A stretch of DNA of 64,000 nucleotides, taken from Hyphomicrobiales bacterium. Lineage in GTDB: Bacteria > Pseudomonadota > Alphaproteobacteria > Rhizobiales > Methylopilaceae. The stretch's first letter is position 1, and every line of letters starts with the position of its first letter. Below, one piece after another: positions 9,201 through 19,212 of the stretch. Location of the stretch: positions 186,001-250,000 of the forward strand of contig JALHQA010000003.1 of NCBI GenBank assembly GCA_022842205.1, given 5' to 3'. The translations under genes were made by a program, and so were the position numbers. The notes under the pieces were generated by a model. It had not been told where the DNA came from. It saw only the letters and a program-made list of their open reading frames with translations, and searched no databases.

Positions 9201-9788
9201 TTACACCCAGCGCGCCTTGCCGCCCTCGAACACAATCGCCCTGCCCTGCACGATGTCCACCATCGGCAGGTCCGCTGGCGGCATGCCGCAGACAATGCCG
9301 AATAGCACCCGCGCGACGCCGCCATGCGTGACCGCAAGCGTCGGGCCTTTCAGACCGGCGAGCCAACCGGCGATGCGATCCGACAGCATGGCGTAGCTTT
9401 CGCCGCCCGGCGGGCAGAAACCCCATTTGTTGGCCTCGCGCGCGGCGCAGGCCGCCCCATCGCGCTGGCGCATTTCGGACCAGGTGTATCCTTCCCACGC
9501 ACCGAAGGTCAGTTCCTTCAACCCATCGTCCTGTCTGTACCCGGCGGGATCGAGGTTCATCGCGCCGCGCATCAACTCCATGGTTTCGCGCGCACGCGAC
9601 AGCGGGCTCGACACGAAGTCGAATCCGAGAACCTCCGGATAGTCGCGTTTGAGAATGTGCCCGACGGCGGCCGCCTGATCGCGGCCGCGCCCGTTCAGCG
9701 GAATATCCTTCTGGCCCTGAAGCCGGCCTTCAACGTTCCAGTCGGTCTCGCCGTGGCGGACGATGCACAGAGGAAATGCGAGGGCCAA
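9201..9788 (-). CDS. Histidine phosphatase family protein
   Basis: Phosphoglycerate-mutase-like phosphatase with the N-terminal RHGETDWN motif at 11-18 (phospho-acceptor His12), SSPLSRARETMELM and the C-terminal VTHGGVARVL, which supplies the second catalytic His. The length of 195 residues suits a small phosphatase of the CobC/GpmB type. It starts 6 bases after fabI stops, so it is likely translated from the fabI message. Substrate cannot be inferred. Confidence 0.88.
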   Translation of the reverse strand: MALAFPLCIVRHGETDWNVEGRLQGQKDIPLNGRGRDQAAAVGHILKRDYPEVLGFDFVSSPLSRARETMELMRGAMNLDPAGYRQDDGLKELTFGAWEGYTWSEMRQRDGAACAAREANKWGFCPPGGESYAMLSDRIAGWLAGLKGPTLAVTHGGVARVLFGIVCGMPPADLPMVDIVQGRAIVFEGGKARWV

Positions 9789-9794
9789 TTCCGG

Positions 9795-10616
9795 TCAGCT
9801 GTCCTTGACGACCGAGATGTCCGGCGCGTCGGGATGCTTCATGCCGACGATATGATAACCGGCATCGACATGATGGATTTCGCCGGTGACGCCGCGCGAC
9901 AGGTCGGACAGGAAATAAAGCGCGGCATCGCCCACTTCATCGATCGACACCGTCCGGCGCAGCGGCGAGTTCAGCTCGTTCCACTTCAATATGTAGCGGA
10001 AATCGCCGATGCCCGACGCGGCGAGCGTCTTGATCGGCCCCGCCGACAGCGCGTTGACGCGGATCTTCTTCTCGCCGAGATCAGCGGCGAGATAGCGCAC
10101 GCTCGCCTCGAGCGCCGCCTTGGCGACGCCCATGACGTTGTAGTGCGGCATCCACTTCTCGGCGCCGTAATAGGTCAGCGTCAGAAGCGAACCGCCATCC
10201 GTCATCAGCTTCTCCGCGCGCTGCGCGACTGCGGTGAACGAATAGCAGGAGATGTTGAGCGTCTTGTCGAAGTTGGCGGACGTGGTGTCGACATAACGGC
10301 CGTCGAGTTCATCCTTGTCGGAGAACGCCACCGCGTGGACGACGAAATCGAGCCTGCCCCACTCCTCGCCGATCTTCTTGAACACGGCATCGAGCGAAGC
10401 GGAGTTCGTGACATCGCATTCGCCCGCGAGCAGCCCGCCGATCTCGGCGGCCAGCGGCTCGACGCGCTTCTTCAGCGCATCGCCCTGCCAGGTGAGCGCG
10501 ATCTCGGCGCCATGCGCCGCGGCGGCCTTGGCAATGCCCCATGCAATCGAACGATTATTGGCGAGGCCGAGGACGAGCCCCTTCTTGCCGGCCATCAGCC
10601 CTTTCACGTCACCCAT
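9795..10616 (-). CDS. fabI: Enoyl-[acyl-carrier-protein] reductase (NADH) FabI
   Basis: Catalyses the last reduction of each fatty-acid elongation cycle in the cytoplasm. The nucleotide motif GLANNRSIAWGIA is at about 17-29. The catalytic Tyr159 and Lys166 are in HYNVMGVAKAALE, and the substrate-loop segment is SAGPIKTLAASGI. The 273-residue length is standard. The downstream phosphatase is 6 bases away and the DnaJ-like gene is 52 bases upstream, so all may form one minus-strand unit. Confidence 0.95.
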   Translation of the reverse strand: MGDVKGLMAGKKGLVLGLANNRSIAWGIAKAAAAHGAEIALTWQGDALKKRVEPLAAEIGGLLAGECDVTNSASLDAVFKKIGEEWGRLDFVVHAVAFSDKDELDGRYVDTTSANFDKTLNISCYSFTAVAQRAEKLMTDGGSLLTLTYYGAEKWMPHYNVMGVAKAALEASVRYLAADLGEKKIRVNALSAGPIKTLAASGIGDFRYILKWNELNSPLRRTVSIDEVGDAALYFLSDLSRGVTGEIHHVDAGYHIVGMKHPDAPDISVVKDS

Positions 10617-10668
10617 GCAACACCCGCCTTGTGGAGAGGGGGTGCTATCGCATGGGGCGAAGACCGCA

Positions 10669-11619
10669 TCAACCTTTGCGCGGGTCGTAAGGCGCGCCGT
10701 CCTTCATCCGTCGGGCCAGCTGTTCCAATTCGGCATCAGGACCATCAGGCAGCACGATGCGCGGCGAGACGAGCAGGTCGCCCGGCGCGCCTTTCACCTG
10801 TACACCCTTGCCCTTGAGGCGCAGCGCACCCTTGCCGGTCGTGCGCGGCGGGATGGAGAGCTCGACCGTGCCGTCGAGAGTCGGCACGCGGACCTTGCCG
10901 CCGAGCACCGCCTCATAAAGCGTAATCGGAACCTCGACGCGCAAGTTCTTGCCCTCGACGCGAAATTGCGGATGGGCCGCGACATGCACCGTGATCAGCA
11001 CATCGCCCGGCGTGCCGCCAAGCGGCGACTGGCCGCCCTGCCCCTTCAGGCGGATGACCTTGCCGTCCTCAATGCCTGCGGGGATGGAAACATCGATATC
11101 GCGGCCGTTGAGACCGATGCGCACCTTGCCCCCGATCGCCCATTCCACGAACGGAACGGTGACCTCGGCCGAGACATCCTCGCCCGCCGGCGCCTGGCTT
11201 GAGCGTCCGCGCGTCTGGCCGCGGCCGCCCAGGCCGCCGAACAGATCGAAAATGTCTTCCGCGGAAAAGCCGCCTGCACCGCCCGCGGTGTGGCCGTCGC
11301 CACCCGGAGGCCAGGTGAAGGTCTTGTAGGAGCGTCCGGTGCCAAAACCGGGGCCGCCACCCGCACCTCCGCCAAACCCCTCGAAGCCGCGGAACCGGGG
11401 CTTGCCCTCGGCATCGATCTCGCCACGGTCGAACTGGCCGCGCTTGTCCTTGTCGGACAACAGATCGTAGGCCGAGGAAATCTCGGAGAACTTCTCCTTG
11501 GCCTTCGGGTCCTTGCTGCGGTCCGGATGATGCGTCTTGGCGAGCTTGCGGAAGGCCTTCTTGATCTCGGCTTCGCTTGCCCCGCGCGGGACGCTCAGGA
11601 CCTCATATGGATCGCGCAT
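10669..11619 (-). CDS. DnaJ-class co-chaperone (CbpA-like)
   Basis: The J domain occupies the first 65 residues with the HPD motif ([10 protein letters not shown]) that stimulates DnaK ATPase. A Gly/Phe-rich linker follows (about 80-150), then two DnaJ C-terminal substrate-binding subdomains ([27 protein letters not shown]). There is no CxxCxGxG zinc region, so this is a class II CbpA/DjlA-like protein and not canonical DnaJ. It precedes fabI in the same direction with a 52-base gap. Confidence 0.88.
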   Translation of the reverse strand: MRDPYEVLSVPRGASEAEIKKAFRKLAKTHHPDRSKDPKAKEKFSEISSAYDLLSDKDKRGQFDRGEIDAEGKPRFRGFEGFGGGAGGGPGFGTGRSYKTFTWPPGGDGHTAGGAGGFSAEDIFDLFGGLGGRGQTRGRSSQAPAGEDVSAEVTVPFVEWAIGGKVRIGLNGRDIDVSIPAGIEDGKVIRLKGQGGQSPLGGTPGDVLITVHVAAHPQFRVEGKNLRVEVPITLYEAVLGGKVRVPTLDGTVELSIPPRTTGKGALRLKGKGVQVKGAPGDLLVSPRIVLPDGPDAELEQLARRMKDGAPYDPRKG

Positions 11620-11716
11620 GAAAAACAGAATCCCTCGAACGGCTGCTCATTATATGGGAGCCGCGAGGCGCATATAGGAGTTTGTTGCTTTGGCGCAACA
11701 GAGACTTAGACGGCCG

Positions 11717-12226
11717 CTAGAGGGCCGTCCGCGTCGTTTCGGCGATGTCCCATTGCCCGTCCGGCGTGCGGCAGGCACGGCCCTGAAGCTGCACTTCCTT
11801 GCCGTTCTCGGTGCGGGTCGCAACAAAGTTGCGGCAGGTCGTTCCGCCCTCGCCCGGCACAGCGGCCGAAACGGGTGCGAAATTGCCGCGCGTTCCGGTT
11901 TCCGGGTTGGCCCAGGGAACCGGCGGGCCGCTCTGCTCCGACGTCAGGGCCAGGCCGAGCGCGCCGCGTGCGTAGTTCCAGTCCGTCTGGCTCAGGGGAT
12001 TGGAGGAGGATGGCCCGGCCGTTGCCAGCTGGACGGTACCGCCCGGCGCGGTGCCGAGCGCGGTGGCGCGGCCGGTATCGGCGGTGCCCATAACAGCTGG
12101 CTTGTCATCGCCGCCGCCGATGAGAGATCCCATCGGCATGCTGCAACCGGCAAGAAACAAAGACGAAAAACCGAGGGCTGCCAAAGCCGTCAGTTCAGGA
12201 CGACGAAACCGCGATAAGCTATACAT
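11717..12226 (-). CDS. Lipoprotein, RT0821/Lpp0805-type surface protein
   Basis: With the start at 12226 the product has 169 residues and a lipoprotein signal: MYSLSRFRR, a hydrophobic core, and lipobox LAGC with Cys28. The C-terminal half (TCRNFVATRTENGKEV, GRACRTPDGQWDI) resembles the conserved end of RT0821/Lpp0805 surface proteins. Longer in-frame starts would run into pdxH on the other strand. It is predicted to be outer-membrane or periplasm anchored; function is unknown. Confidence 0.7.
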   Translation of the reverse strand: MYSLSRFRRPELTALAALGFSSLFLAGCSMPMGSLIGGGDDKPAVMGTADTGRATALGTAPGGTVQLATAGPSSSNPLSQTDWNYARGALGLALTSEQSGPPVPWANPETGTRGNFAPVSAAVPGEGGTTCRNFVATRTENGKEVQLQGRACRTPDGQWDIAETTRTAL

Positions 12227-12266
12227 GCGCTTCCGAACCCACCCCTGTAGCCGGCCACTGTGATCC

Positions 12267-12908
12267 ATGCCCGACATTAATTCAAATGGAGAACCCGAAA
12301 CGTTAACGAACGGTGACTTTACCGTCGCACGGGACCCATTTTCTCTCTTCAGCCGGTGGTTTGAGGAAGCCAAAGCGAGCGAGATCAACGATCCCAACGC
12401 TATGGCGCTCGCAACAACCGGCCCCGACCTTCTCCCCGATGTCCGCATGGTCCTGCTTAAGGGGCTGGACGAACGCGGGTTCACCTTCTTCACCAACTCA
12501 GAAAGCCAAAAAGGTGGCGAGCTTGCGGCGAACATGCAGGCAGCCCTCGTTTTTCACTGGAAGAGCCTGCGTCGGCAGGTTCGCGTGCGCGGGAGTGTTG
12601 AACAAGTCTCCCCGGTGGAATCCGACCGATATTTTGCGACGCGTCCCCGCGACAGCCGAATCGGGGCCTGGGCGTCGGCCCAGTCGCGTCCGCTCGAGAG
12701 CCGCGCCGTGTTCGACGAAGCCATCGCCCAGGTTGAATCGCGCTTCGAGGGCAAGGACGTTCCCCGCCCCGGCTACTGGATCGGCTATCGCGTCATCCCC
12801 ACTTCCATCGAATTCTGGCATGACCGCCCGTTCCGCAAGCACGATCGCGTCATATTCACCCGCGAGAGGCCGGACACACCCTGGAACAGGACACGGCTTT
12901 ACCCATGA
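12267..12908 (+). CDS. pdxH: Pyridoxamine 5'-phosphate oxidase
   Basis: FMN enzyme that makes pyridoxal 5'-phosphate from PNP or PMP. It contains [37 protein letters not shown] (FMN binding), [11 protein letters not shown] and the C-terminal signature ending NRTRLYP. Length of 213 residues is typical. Only 40 bases separate it from the divergent lipoprotein start. Its stop overlaps the SDR start as ATGA, so the two are translationally coupled. Confidence 0.95.
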   Translation: MPDINSNGEPETLTNGDFTVARDPFSLFSRWFEEAKASEINDPNAMALATTGPDLLPDVRMVLLKGLDERGFTFFTNSESQKGGELAANMQAALVFHWKSLRRQVRVRGSVEQVSPVESDRYFATRPRDSRIGAWASAQSRPLESRAVFDEAIAQVESRFEGKDVPRPGYWIGYRVIPTSIEFWHDRPFRKHDRVIFTRERPDTPWNRTRLYP

Positions 12909-13639
12909 GCGAGCGCAAGACCCTTCTTCTGACCGGCGCCTCGCGCGGCATCGGCCATGCAACCGTGAAACGGTTTTCGGCCGCGGGCTGGCGCGTCATT
13001 ACGGCCTCACGCCACGCGTTTCCGGAAAATTGCCCGTGGGCGGCCGGGCCGGAAGACCATCTGCAAGTCGATCTGTCGGACCTCGCCAACACGAAGGAGG
13101 CAATCGCTGAAGTCCGCAAACGCCTCGAGGGCGGGCGCCTCGACGCGCTGGTGAACAACGCGGCGATTTCCCCGAAGGGAGAAGGCGGCGGCCGGCTCGG
13201 AACGATCGAAACCTCGGTCGAGGACTGGCTGCACGTGTTCCAGGTCAATTTCTTCGCGCCGATCATTCTGGCGCGCGGGCTGATCGAGGAATTGAAGGCG
13301 GCGCATGGCGCCATCGTGAACGTGTCGTCGATCGCCGGATCGCGCGTGCATCCCTTTGCCGGAGCGGCCTACGCCACGTCCAAGGCCGCGCTGGCCTCGC
13401 TGACGCGGGAGATGGCGGCGGATTTCGGCTCGCTCGGCATCCGCGTCAACTCCATCGCACCGGGCGAAATCGACACGTCCATACTATCTCCGGGAACGGA
13501 GAAGATTGTTGAACAAATTCCGCTGAAGCGGCTGGGGCGGCCGGAAGAAGTCGCGAGCGCGATCTATTTCCTGTGCTCGGAACAATCGACTTATGTGAAC
13601 GGTGCCGAACTGCACATAAACGGCGGCCAGCACGTCTAG
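12905..13639 (+). CDS. SDR family oxidoreductase
   Basis: Short-chain dehydrogenase/reductase with the dinucleotide motif [10 protein letters not shown] near the N-terminus, the NNAAIS motif, catalytic Ser in VNVSSIAGS, the YxxxK pair in [10 protein letters not shown], and [11 protein letters not shown]. The 244-residue length is classical. It overlaps pdxH by four bases, so it may act on a related metabolite, but the substrate is unknown. Its TAG stop is shared with the opposite-strand MHYT gene within one CTAG. Confidence 0.88.
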   Translation: MSERKTLLLTGASRGIGHATVKRFSAAGWRVITASRHAFPENCPWAAGPEDHLQVDLSDLANTKEAIAEVRKRLEGGRLDALVNNAAISPKGEGGGRLGTIETSVEDWLHVFQVNFFAPIILARGLIEELKAAHGAIVNVSSIAGSRVHPFAGAAYATSKAALASLTREMAADFGSLGIRVNSIAPGEIDTSILSPGTEKIVEQIPLKRLGRPEEVASAIYFLCSEQSTYVNGAELHINGGQHV

Positions 13640-15696
13640 GCGACGGAACGGCGTAGGGCTCGGGTTTGCGTTGCGCGGCGCGTGTGCATGGCAAACCGCT
13701 CGATGGGTTCGGGACGCCCGACGAGAAAGCCCTGTATCTCCGTGCATTCCAGCTCGGCGAGGAAAAGCTGCTGCTCTTCCGTCTCTACGCCCTCGGCCGT
13801 GACGGGAACCTTGAGACCTTGCCCCAGGCCGATGATCGCGCGGATGATCGCCTGCGACTGATGATTCTCCTGCAGCTTCGCGATGAAGGAACGATCGATC
13901 TTGATGCGGTCGAACGGAAACGCTTCCAGATAGGCGAGCGAAGAATAGCCCGTACCGAAATCATCCATCGCGACACGCACGCCGAGCGCCTTGATGCGAG
14001 TCAGAATCTCCAGCGCGCGTTCCCGGTCGTCGATAAGTACGGTCTCGGTGATCTCAAGCTCCAGACGCCCCGGTTCGAGGCCCGTTACCGCCAGCACATC
14101 CTCGACCGACTTGGCGAGATCGCCATGGCGGAACTGAACCGGCGACAGATTGAGGCCGATGTTCAGCGGATTCTCCCAGGACGCCGCTTCGGCGCAAGCT
14201 TCACGCAGCACGAATTCGCCGAGTTCGACGATGAAACCGCTGTCCTCCGCGGCCGGAATGAACTCGACAGGGCTGATCAGACCGCGTTGCGGGTGCTGCC
14301 AGCGCAACAAGGCTTCAAAACCCGAAATGACACCCGATGACGTTTCCGCCTGCGGCTGGTAGTACAGCTTGAACTCACCGCGCTTGAGGGCATCGCGCAT
14401 CTCCATCTGGAGCATACGCCGCTCACGCTGGGCGAGATCCATTGCCGCTTCGAAGAAACGGAACGTGCCCCGGCCTTCTTCTTTGGCCCGATAGAGAGCG
14501 GCATCGGCATTGGGATGGAGCGTACTGGCGTCCTTGCCGTCTCCCGGAAAGAGCGCGATGCCGACCGAACCGCCGGTCCTGAGGCCAACGCCACCGATGT
14601 CCATATCTTTGCAGATCGCGCCAAGGAGCCGCGATGCGAGGTCCGCGGCGCCGTCGGGCTGGGCGACTCCCGACTGGATGACGACGAACTCATCGCCGCC
14701 AACGCGCGCAACAATTTCGTTGCTCCGCAGGCAAGACTGCATCTGCTCGGCAAGCTGGCGTAAAACGTCGTCACCCGTCGCGTGGCCGAACAGATCGTTG
14801 ATCTGCTTGAACCGGTCGAGATCGAGCGTGAGAATGGCGAGTTGCTCGCCCTTCCGATCGGCCTGCTCGATACGCTGCTGAATCTCATCGGCCAGAAATG
14901 CACGATTAGGAAGCCCCGTGAGGGCATCGTGATAGGCCATGTGCCGTATACGGCGAGCGGACTCTTCCTTGTTGCGCGATAGCCTGACGTCGAACGCCAT
15001 GCAGACCACCGCCATGAACAGGATAAAGCTCGTAATGACGGCCGCCGAGATGGCAAGAAGTTTTCCGGAAATGACACCGGTCATCGACACTGACGGATCG
15101 GGAACAATGGTCAGGGCGCCCATTCCGGTAAAATGCAAAAGAACGACGCCGGTAACGAGAGCTGCCGACGCGGTGTAAAGTCCGCGATATCCGTCGAACC
15201 GACGGATCGCGTAGAGCGCGGCACATGAGAAGGCGATGGAATAGACAACGGACATCGCGACCAGCGAGGAATCCCATTCCATGCGCCCGGGAACGCGGAT
15301 GCCGGTCATGCCGACGTAATGCAATGCGACGATGGCGATACCGACGAGCGTGCCGCCGGCAAATGTCATGCCCCGCCCATTCTGCATGAAGGCAATAAAC
15401 CCCGCCCCTGTGAGAACGAGGGCGGCCGCCAGCGAGGAGAAGATCGGCCAGACCGCATAGCCGACGACGATGCCCGGATCGTAAGCCAGCATGGCGATAA
15501 AATGAGTGGACCAGACGGAGCCGCCCCCAGCGACCGCCGCAGCGGCCAGCCATGAATAACGCGCGCTGCCGGTTTCGCGCATGGACAGCCGCAGGACGCG
15601 CAGCGACGTGATGGCGCCCAGCACGCAGATCAATGCCGCAAGCGAAACCAGAAAATGGTCATGCTCAAAAGCGAGACATGTCAGCGTTTCGTACAT
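13636..15696 (-). CDS. MHYT-GGDEF-EAL cyclic-di-GMP signalling protein (first copy)
   Basis: Inner-membrane c-di-GMP turnover protein of 686 residues. The N-terminal MHYT sensor has about seven membrane segments with His-containing motifs near 65 (STHFIAML), 126 (LHYVGM) and 188 (LHFTGM). MHYT has been proposed to bind copper and sense a diatomic gas. The cyclase domain carries intact GGDEF (333-337), but the inhibitory RxxD position reads RSNE. The EAL domain has EALLRW (461-466), LNLSP, ELEITE, DDFGTGYSS (about 578-586) and AEGVET, so phosphodiesterase activity is expected. A close paralogue lies immediately upstream. Confidence 0.93.
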   Translation of the reverse strand: MYETLTCLAFEHDHFLVSLAALICVLGAITSLRVLRLSMRETGSARYSWLAAAAVAGGGSVWSTHFIAMLAYDPGIVVGYAVWPIFSSLAAALVLTGAGFIAFMQNGRGMTFAGGTLVGIAIVALHYVGMTGIRVPGRMEWDSSLVAMSVVYSIAFSCAALYAIRRFDGYRGLYTASAALVTGVVLLHFTGMGALTIVPDPSVSMTGVISGKLLAISAAVITSFILFMAVVCMAFDVRLSRNKEESARRIRHMAYHDALTGLPNRAFLADEIQQRIEQADRKGEQLAILTLDLDRFKQINDLFGHATGDDVLRQLAEQMQSCLRSNEIVARVGGDEFVVIQSGVAQPDGAADLASRLLGAICKDMDIGGVGLRTGGSVGIALFPGDGKDASTLHPNADAALYRAKEEGRGTFRFFEAAMDLAQRERRMLQMEMRDALKRGEFKLYYQPQAETSSGVISGFEALLRWQHPQRGLISPVEFIPAAEDSGFIVELGEFVLREACAEAASWENPLNIGLNLSPVQFRHGDLAKSVEDVLAVTGLEPGRLELEITETVLIDDRERALEILTRIKALGVRVAMDDFGTGYSSLAYLEAFPFDRIKIDRSFIAKLQENHQSQAIIRAIIGLGQGLKVPVTAEGVETEEQQLFLAELECTEIQGFLVGRPEPIERFAMHTRRATQTRALRRSVA

Positions 15697-15834
15697 TACA
15701 AACCGATTCCCGTCAGTTGACGGAAAGGTTTACGTGTCCAGCCGATTATCAATTGCTAACAATCGGACGATGGCCAAAGGATAGTGAACAAAATCCATAC
15801 GTGCGGCCATCGATCCACGCAAACGCAAGGCGGC

Positions 15835-17883
15835 TCAGGCCACTATCTTGCTGGTCTCCGGACCTTCCTGACGACCGAGATGCATTTCGAGGAACTCGAT
15901 CGGCTGCGGTTTGCCGATAAGGAATCCCTGGATTTCCGTGCAATCAAGTTCGGCGAGGAATGTCTGCTGCGCTTCGGTTTCGACGCCTTCGGCGGTGACC
16001 GGAACATTGAGGCCGCGGCCGAGCCCGACGACCGCGCGGATGATCGCTTCCGACTGTTTGTTGCTGTCGAGGCCCGCGATGAACGAACGGTCTATCTTGA
16101 TCCGATCGAAAGGGAACGCCTGCAGATAGGCAAGCGAGGAATAGCCGGTCCCGAAATCATCCATTGCGACGCAGACGCCGAGGTCCTTGAGGCGGTGCAG
16201 GATATCGAGCGCCCGACTCATATCGTCGATCAGAACGCTCTCGGTGATTTCGAGTTCGAGGCGCTGTGGCGCCAGACCTGACGCTTTCAAGGCACCCTGA
16301 ACGAGAGCGACCAGATCGCCATGCTGGAACTGTACAGGCGACAGGTTGACAGCAATCGTAAGCGGCTTAGACCAGGTGGCGGCTTCGGTACAGGCAGTAC
16401 GAATGACGAACTCGCCCAGTTCCACGATGAAGCCGTTTTCCTCGGCCGCCGGGACGAAATCCACGGGATTGATAAGGCCGCGCTGCGGATGCTCCCACCT
16501 CAGCAGGGCCTCGAAACCGGAAATGACGCCGGTCATCGTTTCGGCCTGCGGCTGATAGTACAACCTGAACTGTCCGCGCTTCAGCGCGTCGCGCATCTCA
16601 AGCTGAAGCGTCCGCTTTTCGCGCAAAGCGAGATCCATTTCCGGCTTGAAGAAACGCAGGACGCCGCGGCCATCCTGTTTGGCGCGATGCAGCGCCGCAT
16701 CGGCGTTCGGATACAGCACTGCGGCGGAATGGCCGTCGCGCGGACAGAGCGCCACTCCGATCGAAGCGGCGGCGCGGAACGTCACGCCTTCGACGCTTAC
16801 ATCACGGCACACGGCGTCGAGCAGACGTTCGCCGAGATCGCGTGCACCATCTGGCTGCGCGGCACCGGACTGGATAATGACAAATTCGTCGCCGCCGACA
16901 CGGGCCAAAAACTCGCCGTTCGTCAGTTCCGCGCGGATCATTTCGGCAATATGGCGCAACAGGCTGTCGCCGGCCTGATGGCCGAAAATATCGTTGACCT
17001 GCTTGAACCGGTCGAGATTGAGCGCAAGCAAGGCGACGTCCTGCCCCGATTGCCCGACGGCGTCGATACGCGCGCGCAGTGCCTCGTTGAGAGCGGTGCG
17101 GTTGGGAAGGCCGGTCAGACCGTCGTGGTATGCGAGATAATGAATTTTGCGCTCTGCCTGCACCCTGCCCTGCGTCATGCGCTGGTCGAAAACAACGCAG
17201 ATCAGGGCGACAGCGAGAATGAAGCAGGTCGAGATCGCCGCGCCATAGGCAAATACAATGTTCGGTATGGTGCTCGGCGTAATCACGACATTTGGATCAT
17301 GCACCACCGAGGCGACGCCGATGCCCGTGAAATGGAGGAAGAGGACCGAACAGGCAAGCGCGACCGAACCGGACAGCAGACCGCGATCCGCAGGCAATTT
17401 TCGTATCGCGGCAAGAGCGATGACGCTGAACAGGACTGCGAAAACCATGGACAGCGCGACATAGTCCGGATTCCAGGCCAGCCGGCCCGGCACCTGGATG
17501 GCGCTCATTCCGATAAAGTGTGCCGCGACGACCCCGATGCCGAGCAACGAGCCCGCGATGTATGGCGCCCACCCCTCGCGCCGCATCATGACGGCGCCGG
17601 ACACGATGGAGAACGTGATGCCGACAGCCAGGGCAACAGCCATCGGCTGCCACGCATAACTGGTCGGCAGGCCGGTGTTGAGACCAAGCATCGCGATGAA
17701 ATGCGCCGACCAGATCGTGCAGCCGCTCGCCGTGCCCGATACCAGAAGCCAGACCATACGCCGTCTGCCGGCGGACGCCGCCGCCAGCTGCAGCACGCGC
17801 ACGGACGTAATGGCGCCGAACACACAGATGCTCAGAGCCAGAACCATGAACTCGCGATTGTGTTGATACAGCGTGGTCAGCAT
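15835..17883 (-). CDS. MHYT-GGDEF-EAL cyclic-di-GMP signalling protein (second copy)
   Basis: Paralogue of the preceding protein with the same domain order over 682 residues. MHYT histidine motifs lie near 61 (SAHFIAML), 122 (AAHFIGM) and 184 (LHFTGI). GGDEF is intact in ARVGGDEFVII; the inhibitory-site position reads TNGE, so product feedback is unlikely. The EAL domain keeps EALLRW, VNLSP, ELEITE, DDFGTGYSS and AEGVET. The 138-base gap before the first copy suggests separate promoters. The cytoplasmic halves are nearly collinear while the sensor halves differ more, which fits an old tandem duplication with diverging input. Confidence 0.93.
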   Translation of the reverse strand: MLTTLYQHNREFMVLALSICVFGAITSVRVLQLAAASAGRRRMVWLLVSGTASGCTIWSAHFIAMLGLNTGLPTSYAWQPMAVALAVGITFSIVSGAVMMRREGWAPYIAGSLLGIGVVAAHFIGMSAIQVPGRLAWNPDYVALSMVFAVLFSVIALAAIRKLPADRGLLSGSVALACSVLFLHFTGIGVASVVHDPNVVITPSTIPNIVFAYGAAISTCFILAVALICVVFDQRMTQGRVQAERKIHYLAYHDGLTGLPNRTALNEALRARIDAVGQSGQDVALLALNLDRFKQVNDIFGHQAGDSLLRHIAEMIRAELTNGEFLARVGGDEFVIIQSGAAQPDGARDLGERLLDAVCRDVSVEGVTFRAAASIGVALCPRDGHSAAVLYPNADAALHRAKQDGRGVLRFFKPEMDLALREKRTLQLEMRDALKRGQFRLYYQPQAETMTGVISGFEALLRWEHPQRGLINPVDFVPAAEENGFIVELGEFVIRTACTEAATWSKPLTIAVNLSPVQFQHGDLVALVQGALKASGLAPQRLELEITESVLIDDMSRALDILHRLKDLGVCVAMDDFGTGYSSLAYLQAFPFDRIKIDRSFIAGLDSNKQSEAIIRAVVGLGRGLNVPVTAEGVETEAQQTFLAELDCTEIQGFLIGKPQPIEFLEMHLGRQEGPETSKIVA

Positions 17884-17982
17884 TCGGCGCCCCTTGCTGC
17901 TACAGAATGCCTCACCCAGTCTCGCCCAACGATTAATCCGGCGCGCAAAAAAGCGGCACGGTGAATCGCCCGTTAATACGCT

Positions 17983-18957
17983 TCAGAGCCAGCGTTTGAT
18001 GCGAAAGACAAGATACGGCACCACGGCCGAGACCAGCATCAGGACAAGCACGGCCGGATAGGCCCAGCGCTCGCCCAGTTCCGGCATGTACTGGAAATTC
18101 ATGCCGTAGATGGAGGCGATCAGCGTCGGCGGCATGAGAATGACCGCGACGACTGAAAACAGCTTCACGAGGTCGTTCTGCTCGATCGTGACCATGCCCA
18201 CCGTGGCGTCGAGCAGAAAGATGATCTTGTCGCCGAGATAGGATGTATGGTCGCGCAGGCTGTCGGTATCGCGCCGCATGACGGTGAGCTGCGATCGCGT
18301 GTCGGCGGACATCTTCTTGCCCTCGTAGCCGACCGACAGAAAGCCCACCATTCGCGACAGCGACACAAGGCTCTCGCGTGACAGCGACAGGAGGTCGCCC
18401 TTGCGCCCGATCTGGCGCAGGATCGCCATGTAATCCTTCTTGGCTCGAATGTCCTTGCGCTGGCCGAACACGCGCAGGGAAACATCGTCGATCTCGGAGC
18501 CGACCTTTTCGAGAATATCGGCTGTGCGGTCGATCACGGCATCGAGCATTCCGAGAAGAATGGCCTCGCCGCGCGTCGGCCCCTTCGCGAGCTTGCAGAT
18601 TCGCTGGATGTACAGATCGATGACCCGCGGCTCGCCGTGACGCACGGTGACGAGACGGTCTCCGACCAGGATGAAGCTGACGTTGACGAGGCCGGGCCTG
18701 TCCGACTCGATACCGGCGAGCACAGACGCGGTCATGAACCGCGCGCCATCCTCAACATAGAGACGGCTCGACGCCTCGATTTCCGCCATGTCTTCACGCG
18801 TCGGAATTTCAATTCCAACGCAGCTTTCGACCGCCTTGTCCTCTTCCGCTGTGGGATTGATGAGATCGAGCCAGATGGCCGTCTTCGGCAAGGGCTTCTT
18901 CGGATCGTGCTTCTCGGCAACGAGCGCGCCAGCCTTTGCCGTATAGACCCTCAGCAT
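17983..18957 (-). CDS. corA: CorA-family divalent cation transporter
   Basis: Magnesium/cobalt channel of the inner membrane, 324 residues. The large cytoplasmic N-terminal domain begins MLRVYTAKAG. Two C-terminal membrane helices flank the selectivity motif YGMNF at about 283-287, and the protein ends in the basic RIKRWL. It follows xseB by two bases in the same direction, so it is the last gene of an HDAC-xseB-corA unit. Confidence 0.92.
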   Translation of the reverse strand: MLRVYTAKAGALVAEKHDPKKPLPKTAIWLDLINPTAEEDKAVESCVGIEIPTREDMAEIEASSRLYVEDGARFMTASVLAGIESDRPGLVNVSFILVGDRLVTVRHGEPRVIDLYIQRICKLAKGPTRGEAILLGMLDAVIDRTADILEKVGSEIDDVSLRVFGQRKDIRAKKDYMAILRQIGRKGDLLSLSRESLVSLSRMVGFLSVGYEGKKMSADTRSQLTVMRRDTDSLRDHTSYLGDKIIFLLDATVGMVTIEQNDLVKLFSVVAVILMPPTLIASIYGMNFQYMPELGERWAYPAVLVLMLVSAVVPYLVFRIKRWL

Positions 18958-18959
18958 GT

Positions 18960-19208
18960 TTACGCGGGATCGAGCGGGGTTGTGCCCGCCGCCTTGCCGT
19001 CCGCGCCCTGGGTGATTTTTTCAACGCGCGCTTCGGCGGCTTTCAGCAGGCGGTCGCACTGCTGCTTCAGCGCCTCGCCGCGCTCGTAGAGCTTGATCGA
19101 CTCCTCGAGCGGAACATTGCCCTGCTCAAGCGCCTTCACGATGCCTTCGAGTTCGGCCAGCGCCTGCTCGAACGGCAGTTTCGCGATGTCGGCGTTTTGC
19201 TCGCTCAC
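18960..19208 (-). CDS. xseB: Exodeoxyribonuclease VII small subunit
   Basis: Small subunit of the single-strand-specific exonuclease XseAB, 82 residues. It shows the family core LPFEQALAELEGIVKALEQG followed by VPLEESIKLYERGEALKQQC and a coiled-coil tail. The xseA partner is not in the window. It sits 4 bases after the HDAC-like gene and 2 bases before corA. Confidence 0.95.
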   Translation of the reverse strand: MSEQNADIAKLPFEQALAELEGIVKALEQGNVPLEESIKLYERGEALKQQCDRLLKAAEARVEKITQGADGKAAGTTPLDPA

Positions 19209-19212
19209 GCCC

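Noticed and set aside
9324-10817. 497-codon open frame opposite the phosphatase and fabI genes
   Set aside because: Spans two unrelated real genes in antisense, so it cannot be a single conserved protein.
11684-11699. GTTGC/GCAAC hairpin after the lipoprotein region
   Set aside because: Five-base stem without a T-run on either strand; not a convincing terminator.
15740-15765. Imperfect palindrome CCGATT...AATCGG between the two MHYT genes
   Set aside because: Only 6-base arms with a long A/T-rich spacer; too weak to call an operator.
16321-17964. 547-codon open frame opposite the second MHYT protein
   Set aside because: Shadow frame; the minus strand encodes intact MHYT, GGDEF and EAL domains.
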